64,000 bases of DNA from JBGSUE01 sp041753515 (GTDB lineage Bacteria > Patescibacteriota > Microgenomatia > UBA10105 > UBA927). The DNA lies in NCBI GenBank assembly GCA_041753515.1, contig JBGSUE010000040.1, positions 24,084 through 88,083 of the forward strand, read 5' to 3'. A program made the position numbers and the translations under genes. Shown piece by piece: positions 57,318 through 64,000 of the stretch (position 1 is its first letter; each line of letters opens with the position of its first letter). The notes under the pieces were generated by a model, which worked only from the letters and a program-made list of their open reading frames with translations, ran no database searches and was not told the origin of the DNA.

Positions 57318-58970
57318 ATGAAACGGATGGATTTGTTTGTTCTGGCACTCGTTATTATTTCGAGCATTTGGTTTTCGTGGTGGCTCATGAGCCGCACCTT
57401 CGGATACGACAGCGACACCCATTTCATCAAAGTTGATGCCAAACTCTGGAGCGATTTCGGGGCAGCCATCCCCCTTATCCGCAGTTTTTCGATGGGTGAT
57501 AACTGGCCGCCGCAGTATCCGGGATTTCCGGGAGAACCGATCCGGTACCATTTCGGATTTTATTTTCTGGCCGGCATACTTGAAAAAATGGGGGTCCGTC
57601 TCGATTGGGCTCTCAATATTCCTTCGATCATCGGATTTGCGGGACTTATGACCGGTATTTATCTTTTAGGAAAGTACATGACGAAAAATATATGGAGCGG
57701 CATCCTGCCGATTCTGTTTTTTCTCTTCAACGGATCACTCGGATTTCTTACCTACTTTAATAAACACGGATGGAATCGGCAATCTGTTATTGATATATAT
57801 TCAAACCACAGGTTTCCGGTTTTCGGCCCATGGGACGGTCAGGATATCAGTGCTTTCTGGACGCTCAACATTTTCACCAACCAACGGCATTTAGCCTTTT
57901 CATACGCAGGAGTGATTTTTATGGTACTTCTTCTCATTCATTACAGGAAATCAAAAATTCGATTGGCGCTTTTCACTGCCATCCTGATGTGTACATTACT
58001 TGTCGTCAACCAGGCATCGGCACTTATTGCTATGGTATTTTGTCTATGGTTTTTCCTTGTTCTCCCCTACACGCGTGCGCCGCTTCTCGCCTCAGGACTT
58101 CTCTGCATTCCATGGGCATATTATCTGTCAACAATCACGACAACCGATCCGGATATCATGATTTCCCCAGGATACCTTATGAATACCCCGCTCACACCCG
58201 GCAATATCATTGCCTACTGGTGGCACAATATCGGGCTTCACACAATTCTTATTCCGTTAGGACTCATTATTTCACCGAAAAAAATAAAAATGCTGTTCAT
58301 CATTCCCCTTCTGGTACTTTTTATCTCTCCCAACGTCCTCAAGCTTTCAGCGGATATGATCAATAACCATAAATTCTTTAATTTTTTCATCATCATCGGT
58401 GGGATGTTCAGCGGGCTTGTGGTAATTTGTCTAATTAGACTAATTAGTCACATTAGACAAATTTGGCTTAAAGTCCCCTTGTTCCTTTTCCCTTTTACCT
58501 TATTCTTTTTCCTCATCGCTTCCGGCATCATTGATTTTTTTGCCATCTACAATAAAGAACCCGGAGGATTGCCGGATATCCAAAACAACCCGACTGCCAT
58601 GTGGATCTACCAAAACACACCGCCGGACGCAGTCTTTTTAAACAGCACGTGGTTTTACCATCCGGCAAATATGGCGGGAAGGTTTATATTTTCAGGGTAT
58701 TCGTACTTCACCTGGTCGTATGGGTACAATAAAGATGCGCAGGAACAGATCCTTAAATCCATCTACAACGCACCGGATCCTGTTACTGCCTGTTCAATCT
58801 TAAAATCAAACAATATATCATATATAGAACTCAATCCGGGGCATGACACATACTTTGACGTCAATCCTCTTCTCTACGATTCCATCTTCACACCCGAATT
58901 CATTGATCCTGGAAACCGTATACGTATATACAATGTAGACAGCATTTGTACACCATATGTCCAAATTTAA
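57318..58970 (+). CDS. Polytopic membrane protein, DUF2298-like/GT-C-like
   Basis: A 550-residue membrane protein. The first outside loop has FGYDSDTHFIKVDAKLWSD and IPLIRSFSMGDNWPPQYPG, then EPIRYHFGFYFLAGILEKMG, which is built like the YYY protein's loop (promise of PP-x-x-P...Y-x-F-G-F/H). About eleven helices and a C-terminal outside domain with NSTWFYHPANMAGRF follow. The frame is open upstream into the YYY gene; ATG 57318 is chosen because of the TACAAT box 7 bases before it. The last 14 bases overlap the PMT-like gene. 9-bp and 7-bp repeats sit in the codons for residues 369-398. Confidence 0.76.
   Translation: MKRMDLFVLALVIISSIWFSWWLMSRTFGYDSDTHFIKVDAKLWSDFGAAIPLIRSFSMGDNWPPQYPGFPGEPIRYHFGFYFLAGILEKMGVRLDWALNIPSIIGFAGLMTGIYLLGKYMTKNIWSGILPILFFLFNGSLGFLTYFNKHGWNRQSVIDIYSNHRFPVFGPWDGQDISAFWTLNIFTNQRHLAFSYAGVIFMVLLLIHYRKSKIRLALFTAILMCTLLVVNQASALIAMVFCLWFFLVLPYTRAPLLASGLLCIPWAYYLSTITTTDPDIMISPGYLMNTPLTPGNIIAYWWHNIGLHTILIPLGLIISPKKIKMLFIIPLLVLFISPNVLKLSADMINNHKFFNFFIIIGGMFSGLVVICLIRLISHIRQIWLKVPLFLFPFTLFFFLIASGIIDFFAIYNKEPGGLPDIQNNPTAMWIYQNTPPDAVFLNSTWFYHPANMAGRFIFSGYSYFTWSYGYNKDAQEQILKSIYNAPDPVTACSILKSNNISYIELNPGHDTYFDVNPLLYDSIFTPEFIDPGNRIRIYNVDSICTPYVQI
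58423..58467. repeat. Nonamer tandem repeat inside the membrane-protein gene
   Basis: Five 9-bp units: TAATTTGTC, TAATTAGAC, TAATTAGTC, ACATTAGAC, AAATTTGGC. They encode I-C-L, I-R-L, I-S-H, I-R-Q, I-W-L, three residues per unit. Confidence 0.83.
58477..58511. repeat. Heptamer tandem repeat CCTTTTC next to the nonamer repeat
   Basis: Five 7-bp units: CCTTGTT, CCTTTTC, CCTTTTA, CCTTATT, CTTTTTC, 9 bases after the nonamer block, encoding part of a membrane helix. Confidence 0.8.
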
Positions 58971-60630
58971 ACACGCAATTCTTCTATTTCTGATACTCAT
59001 ACTTTGTGCATATCTGCGCCTGACCGGTATCAATTGGGACCAGAATCAGCACCTCCATCCCGACGAACGGTTTCTGACTATGGTGACCGCTGCCATGAAA
59101 TGGCCGGAAGATTTATCCGGATATTTTGATACGGATTCATCAACCCTTAACCCCCACAATATCGGATATGGATTTTATGTCTACGGTACATGGCCTCTTA
59201 TTCTGATAAAGGCAATTGCAGAAACAATCGGAAAATATAATTACACGGATATCACGCTTGTGGGGAGGTTTATATCGGGAATTCTGGATATTGCAACAAC
59301 GATTCTTGTTTATGCCATCGCGCGTACTGCATTTAAAAATACATACACAGCTCTCATGGCAGCATTTCTCTACACCTTGACCGCAACAGCTATCCAACAG
59401 GCACATTTTTTCACGGTGGACCCGTACGAAACGTTTACCGTCGCTCTCACGCTTTTTTTTATGGCACGAAAAAACCCAGGATATATCGTGGGAATAGCAG
59501 CCGGAATGGCAATCGGGGCGAAAGTCTCCTCAGTGCTTCTCCTCGTTCCTGTTGGCTTATGGTATCTTTACCGGTTATTCAAAGAAAAAAAACGCACAGT
59601 CATTGTTGACGGACTTCTGTACATCACTTCACTTCTCATCACAATACGGCTTCTCTACCCCTATCTCTTCACCGGCGGCATACTGCCCACCGGCCTTAAT
59701 CCGAAACTTCTTGCCAACTGGAAGGAACTGAAAGGATTTACTGCACCCGGCTCATATTTTCCCCCTGCTGTCCAGTGGACAGGCACCATCCCCTGGCTGT
59801 TTCCGGCACACCAGCTTTTCTGGTTTGGCCTTGGACTCCCTCATGGAATTCTTACCATTATCGGCTTCTTATTACTTTTCAAAGCAAAAAAAAATCTGTT
59901 TATCGCAATTCTGTTAGTCCAGGTGCTGACCGTGTTTGGATATCAGGGGTATCAGACAGCCAAAACACTCCGGTATTTTTATCCGATGATCCCGTCGCTT
60001 ATAATTCTGGCAGGATACGGGATATCCCAAAAAAAGTACCTTTTATATGCATTACCGGTTCTTCTGATCTGGCCGCTGTCTTTTTCCTCTATATACCAGA
60101 AAGATCACACCCGGGTGGCGGCTTCCAAATGGATCTATGAAAATATCCCGCGCGGATCAACGATTGCCGGAGAATCATGGGATGATTACCTTCCGGTTAC
60201 ATTGGATGCCAATCATATTGCCCAACAATACTCTATCACCACCATGCCTGTCACCGGTCCGGATACAGACGGAAAATTGACGCAGATGCAGGAAGAAATA
60301 TACAAGGCAGATTACATCATTCTCTCCTCAAACCGCGGGTATGGCTCTATGACACAGGTTGCGGATATGTATCCGAAAACAAATACCTACTATGAAAGTC
60401 TTGTGGATGGATCACTCGGATTTGTCAAAATTGCAGAGTTTACCTCCCGCCCCAATATTCCTCTTCCAATTAGTCCTATCTGCATAGACATACCCACCAC
60501 ATGGTACGGAAGAGTGGTAGAGCCGCTGGAGGAGTGCACACAGACGGGCATCAGTTTTGTCGATGACTACGGCGAAGAACTCTGGACTGTGTACGAACAT
60601 CCCAAAGTGCTCATCTTTAAAAAAATATGA
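58957..60630 (+). CDS. GT39/PMT-like membrane glycosyltransferase
   Basis: A 557-residue protein. The first loop has GINWDQNQHLHPDERFLTMV, a block I know from the PMT-like partners of YYY proteins; HPDER holds the acidic residue. Then HNIGYGFYVYGTWPLILI and QQAHFFTVDPYETFTVALTL, with about ten helices and an outside C-terminal domain (IPRGSTIAGESWDDYLPV). It overlaps the upstream gene by 14 bases and the downstream methyltransferase by 4, so the three form an operon. Known families of this type transfer mannose from polyprenyl phosphate; substrate here unproven. Confidence 0.83.
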   Translation: MSKFKHAILLFLILILCAYLRLTGINWDQNQHLHPDERFLTMVTAAMKWPEDLSGYFDTDSSTLNPHNIGYGFYVYGTWPLILIKAIAETIGKYNYTDITLVGRFISGILDIATTILVYAIARTAFKNTYTALMAAFLYTLTATAIQQAHFFTVDPYETFTVALTLFFMARKNPGYIVGIAAGMAIGAKVSSVLLLVPVGLWYLYRLFKEKKRTVIVDGLLYITSLLITIRLLYPYLFTGGILPTGLNPKLLANWKELKGFTAPGSYFPPAVQWTGTIPWLFPAHQLFWFGLGLPHGILTIIGFLLLFKAKKNLFIAILLVQVLTVFGYQGYQTAKTLRYFYPMIPSLIILAGYGISQKKYLLYALPVLLIWPLSFSSIYQKDHTRVAASKWIYENIPRGSTIAGESWDDYLPVTLDANHIAQQYSITTMPVTGPDTDGKLTQMQEEIYKADYIILSSNRGYGSMTQVADMYPKTNTYYESLVDGSLGFVKIAEFTSRPNIPLPISPICIDIPTTWYGRVVEPLEECTQTGISFVDDYGEELWTVYEHPKVLIFKKI

Positions 60631-61319
60631 ACCAAGAAGAATATTTCGACGTAAAAACCAACCGGTTTAGCGAATCCCAGGTTCTGCACCCCAAAAATTA
60701 CCAGCTCTTGGAGTACCAGACGATCCTGTCGCTCATACACCCCGACCCGAAATCATCGATCATTGATTTTGGCTGCGGTTCCGGCAGGCTTACATTTTAT
60801 CTCCTGCAGAAGGGGTTTAACGTAACAGCGGTGGATATTTCCAAGAAATCACTTCATGATGTTGGACAAATATACAAGAAACACAAAACAAGAAGCTGGG
60901 GAAAACTTACGATATCATCCGATACGGAACATATTCCGAAGTCTCGGTATATCGTCGGAACTGATATCCTTCACCACATTAATCTTGAAAAATATTTCCT
61001 GATATTCAAAAAAAGTCTCACAAAAAACGGCACAATCGCTTTCTCGGAACCAAATGCCTGGCACCTTCCTTGGTATCTGTTTTTAGCCCTCGAAAAAATC
61101 CCCTGGGATATTGAAAAAGGAATTCTCAACTGCAATATTTTTACACTGAAAAAAATTCTTACCCAATCGGGATTTGAACATACGGCATTTACAGGTTATG
61201 GATTATTTCCAATGCCTTTATTAAAAAATAAATCATTACTCAAAATAAATTACCGCACCGGAAACCTTACACTCCTCAGGCCGTTTGCCTTTAGACTACT
61301 GATAGTTGCCACCCCATAA
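60627..61319 (+). CDS. Class I SAM-dependent methyltransferase
   Basis: A 230-residue methyltransferase with SIIDFGCGSGRLTFYLLQ (motif I), TAVDISKKSL and TDILHHINLEKYF. SEPNAWHLPWYLFLALEKIP and WDIEKGILN make it a paralogue of the methyltransferase at 4154-4855. It is coupled to the PMT-like gene by an ATGA overlap and converges with the gene at 61320, with no bases between. Acceptor unknown; a sugar or lipid carrier is likely from the operon. Confidence 0.82.
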   Translation: MNQEEYFDVKTNRFSESQVLHPKNYQLLEYQTILSLIHPDPKSSIIDFGCGSGRLTFYLLQKGFNVTAVDISKKSLHDVGQIYKKHKTRSWGKLTISSDTEHIPKSRYIVGTDILHHINLEKYFLIFKKSLTKNGTIAFSEPNAWHLPWYLFLALEKIPWDIEKGILNCNIFTLKKILTQSGFEHTAFTGYGLFPMPLLKNKSLLKINYRTGNLTLLRPFAFRLLIVATP

Positions 61320-62972
61320 TTATTGTACGTTCACGAACAATGTAGCCATATCATTTTCTGCAACCGCAAATTCCACGCTATACCAAGATGAATCCCTGTT
61401 TGCTGACCGTGAAAATGTTTCATAACACGGATGATCATGATGCATCATCATATACCCGGAAACCGAAGCAAGCTGGCATTGGGGAAATAAGGATTCAGCA
61501 CTCTCGTATTTGACATCGGTTAATTCCGGAATAAAATACCGGGAATAATCCATGACACTCATTAATGGCTGTACTTTTTCATCAAGAACGGTCAATGCTG
61601 CTGACGTATTTATCCCGGGATTTATTTTTTTCATTGCGTATACAGCCCGTATTACTTCATACACAGGACTTGGATTTCTTGCTGAAAGAACGATGAAATG
61701 ATACCAAAATCCGGTTCCGATAAGGAATACATAGAGTACAAGAAATACGTGCATTTTCATCTTAAAATCCGTATTTTTTACAGCATAAATAATCGATGCC
61801 ATTATCACCGGAAGAGTTACTATGGATCTGTGCATTGAAAAATCAACCGGATATTTGGTATATCCCCGTGAAAGGACAGATATGATAAATGTCGCAAGTA
61901 TCCACAATCCAATAATCACCATCTTTATGCCGAATACACCGCTGACCATCGCTACAATCATACCGATAAATACAAAGACAATAACCGGTGACATATACGA
62001 TTTAACAAGCGTTTCAGGAAAAAGAATATGCCGTACGGTTTGAGATATGCTCTCTGAGGCATTTTTCAATGGTGTTTGTTGACCGGCAATATGTACATCA
62101 TGACGATAGAACAGCGTCATGCAAAACATACTGACAAACCCAAAAAGCAAAAATGACATGAAAAACTTATGCGTCCGTCCGGAATATACATAAAACAGGA
62201 GATAGATTAATCCAAGTATGTATAAACCGATGAAGGCAATCATCGGAGTATACACATATACCATATGCTGGATTACCGGAACCATCACGAGAATAGCGCT
62301 ATCACGTTTGTAACCGCTCAGATACCAGAAGAACAAACCGATCCCCATGAGTGCAAAACTCAATGGAAAGATACTTTGTTCAAAATAGAACAGAAAATGA
62401 TGGATAAATCTGATATGAAGCATACATACCAGAGCAATGGATACGAGAATATCTCTTCGTTTATTACCTTCAAGATAAAGAAGAGATCCGTAGGAGAACA
62501 ACAGAAGTCCAATAATAAAATAAATACTCCCTCCGGCATTCAATGCCATCAATGATCGTCCCCAAAGAACTGTCGGCCAAATCATCATGGTATATTGGCG
62601 CATCGGATACCCGAGAAAACAGGTCGTCTGTGTCGTGGACGGATCGGATGTGAGGTAATGATCCAGTGCACACCGTACCTGTTGAGTCGTCTCACCGCTT
62701 AAATTTTTGGACAACGGAATATTGAGTATTAGAAGTACAAAAAATATACACAGGGTCATTGCAGTAAAAACAATTTTTTTCCGGATAAATAACCTGATCA
62801 ACCGTATGGCGGCAGAAACTCCAACTGCAGCCAGCAGATAATCAGATGCATACCATACGTAGTTATACCACCATGCATATTTTCCGAAAAATTTATCGGC
62901 AATATCCAATCCAATGAGAACACCCATATATACAATAAAAATTATTGCCAGTATGTGTTGAATGCGTTTCAT
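61320..62972 (-). CDS. Polytopic membrane protein, possible GT-C-like protein
   Basis: A 550-residue membrane protein with a first helix (about 6-24), a loop with GKYAWWYNYVWYASDYL, further helices and an outside part near residue 110 (HYLTSDPSTTQTTCFLGYPM). The end has a small soluble domain with IPELTDVKYESAESLFPQC and HHDHPCYETF, where Cys and His residues cluster. It does not show the family-1 or PMT motifs clearly, so the GT-C assignment rests on overall build and neighbours. It is coupled to the upstream gene by an ATGA overlap. Confidence 0.62.
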   Translation of the reverse strand: MKRIQHILAIIFIVYMGVLIGLDIADKFFGKYAWWYNYVWYASDYLLAAVGVSAAIRLIRLFIRKKIVFTAMTLCIFFVLLILNIPLSKNLSGETTQQVRCALDHYLTSDPSTTQTTCFLGYPMRQYTMMIWPTVLWGRSLMALNAGGSIYFIIGLLLFSYGSLLYLEGNKRRDILVSIALVCMLHIRFIHHFLFYFEQSIFPLSFALMGIGLFFWYLSGYKRDSAILVMVPVIQHMVYVYTPMIAFIGLYILGLIYLLFYVYSGRTHKFFMSFLLFGFVSMFCMTLFYRHDVHIAGQQTPLKNASESISQTVRHILFPETLVKSYMSPVIVFVFIGMIVAMVSGVFGIKMVIIGLWILATFIISVLSRGYTKYPVDFSMHRSIVTLPVIMASIIYAVKNTDFKMKMHVFLVLYVFLIGTGFWYHFIVLSARNPSPVYEVIRAVYAMKKINPGINTSAALTVLDEKVQPLMSVMDYSRYFIPELTDVKYESAESLFPQCQLASVSGYMMMHHDHPCYETFSRSANRDSSWYSVEFAVAENDMATLFVNVQ

Positions 62973-64000
62973 TGTGTCAGTGAAAAAAACACCTGTTGGT
63001 TATACCTATCAGTATGCATCACCCCGCGGGCATTTGGGAAGCAGGAAGAAAAATTGGCCTGTCTGTCAACGCTGTAGGGATTCACTATGATAACAAAATT
63101 TCTGTTTTCACGAATATCATGACAGTTATGTATAAACGTATCGGATACGATAGACCATCGGCCGGACTGATGCTTCATAGAATAGAATATCGCCTTCGGT
63201 TCAGGCTGACCCCGCTCTCCCCAGCAGCAGTCGGAAAGATATACTATTGTATCGGGTGAGAGCGAATCAATATATTTTGCAATAATCCTGCCATATGGGG
63301 AATTGCGATTCGGAAGCTGTTCTTTATACGGCCCAAAATATGCAAAAATATTCATAAATGCAATAACACTCATGAGTAAAATAAGAAACACTGGACGAAT
63401 TTTTTCCTTAATGAATATTGTTGACTCATATATACCGATTGCTACGAGAGCATAAACGAATGGGATAATTCCGAGAGTTCTGCCGGAATTAGGTACTTCA
63501 ATTGATGGAAGAGCAGGCGAAACTGAAGGCAGAATCAGAATCAGGATTGGTACAATGATATACGGCACAACTTTCCGATATTTTTTTCCAAAAAGAAATA
63601 ATGATCCTATCAACAAAAACAGCTGACTAACTGCATCAAGCTGCGGTTTATCCGGAATATTTACCCTGAATGTATGGTCTCCTTTGATAAAAAACATCAC
63701 GAACGTGCGGACAAAATATTCGGTTGAGGTTTTGACATATGAAGAAATGGTAGATACTGTCACCGATGGTATTTTTGATACCACATACCCATTTATCCCA
63801 CCTTGAGAGAATGTAATGTAAAAAAGAATAATACCCGGTACGAGAAATACAAGTGATTTCCATTTCGACTGCGAAAGGACAAGATACACGAACGGAAGAG
63901 TAAACAGCCCCGGATATGATACGAGACCGGCTGATGCACACATGCTACCTAAAAACAGGAACACATTTTTTTTGTTTTGTTTATAGAGTAATAGAAAATA
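62969..64000 (-). CDS. Polytopic membrane protein, N-terminus beyond the window
   Basis: The frame is open to the window edge (343 codons seen), so the start lies outside; the GTG at 63964 is only an internal codon. Visible are a basic loop YKQNKKN, about seven helices including SAGLVSYPGLFTLPFVYLVL, and an outside C-terminal part with LSDCCWGERGQPEPKAIFYS and NPYSVDRQANFSSCFPNARG. This end resembles the soluble C-terminal domains of GT-C-like neighbours. The stop overlaps the next gene's ATG. Function unknown; a glycosyltransferase role is inference. Confidence 0.65.
   Translation of the reverse strand, partial: YFLLLYKQNKKNVFLFLGSMCASAGLVSYPGLFTLPFVYLVLSQSKWKSLVFLVPGIILFYITFSQGGINGYVVSKIPSVTVSTISSYVKTSTEYFVRTFVMFFIKGDHTFRVNIPDKPQLDAVSQLFLLIGSLFLFGKKYRKVVPYIIVPILILILPSVSPALPSIEVPNSGRTLGIIPFVYALVAIGIYESTIFIKEKIRPVFLILLMSVIAFMNIFAYFGPYKEQLPNRNSPYGRIIAKYIDSLSPDTIVYLSDCCWGERGQPEPKAIFYSMKHQSGRWSIVSDTFIHNCHDIRENRNFVIIVNPYSVDRQANFSSCFPNARGVMHTDRYNQQVFFSLTQ

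Noticed and set aside
1..64000. CRISPR array or phage genes
   Set aside because: No regularly spaced repeats with unique spacers and no integrase, terminase, capsid or cas-like proteins were seen; the repeats found are palindromic elements and short tandem repeats.

Overview
Organism. The window looks like a genome fragment of a small-genome candidate-phylum bacterium (Patescibacteria/CPR, perhaps Microgenomates). This is inference: I see no rRNA and could not run a search. The support is a very large share of polytopic glycosyltransferase-C (GT-C)-like membrane proteins, small single-anchor surface proteins, and genes that start almost directly at a -10 box. The standard code fits: TGA ends several genes inside ATGA overlaps with the next start (3466-3469, 27729-27732, 38481-38484).

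Layout. 1-4.2 kb: a DegT-type sugar aminotransferase (cut by the window edge), a GT2 with an in-frame TGA, a GT-C protein and an intact GT2. 4.2-8.9 kb: methyltransferase, SGNH hydrolase, sugar epimerase and tRNA-dihydrouridine synthase on minus, then an EamA transporter on plus. 8.9-16.4 kb: four large GT-C-like proteins interrupted by a RelE/RHH toxin-antitoxin pair and a small membrane protein. 16.3-28.4 kb: sugar-nucleotide and decoration genes, with four SDR epimerases, three GT2s, one GT39-like protein, a split transketolase (N half frameshifted), sulfotransferase, APH-like kinase and methyltransferase. 28.5-29.8 kb: a soluble protein I do not recognise. 29.8-50.6 kb: YfhO-like proteins and a long run of GT-C-like proteins, one fused to an NPCBM-like domain, with small surface proteins between them. 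50.7-53.8 kb: a housekeeping island with two tRNA-Ala genes, a LysM/M23 peptidase and Rho. 54-64 kb: a Cys-rich surface protein, a YYY/DUF2298-type protein and more GT-C-like proteins, the last cut by the window edge.

How the genes fit together. GT2 enzymes probably load sugars on polyprenyl phosphate, and SDRs, aminotransferase and transketolase make unusual sugars. GT-C proteins transfer lipid-linked sugars outside the membrane. Sulfotransferase, methyltransferases and SGNH hydrolase decorate the product. The best reading is a cell-surface polysaccharide or glycoprotein factory. Seven GT-C proteins form one paralogous family (family 1): an acidic D-x-x-x-Y-[LV]-S-like motif in the first outside loop and a soluble C-terminal domain, often with an SGxTxY-like motif.

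Unexpected layers. (1) About 20 genes have a -10-like hexamer 5-9 nt before ATG, implying leaderless mRNAs. (2) Palindromic elements with common ends GTCAT...ATGAC are scattered between genes, and one sits in frame inside a GT-C gene. (3) Degenerate 7-bp and 9-bp tandem repeats occur between genes and in frame inside membrane-protein genes. (4) A perfect three-way-junction palindrome of 75 bp abuts a tRNA-Ala gene.
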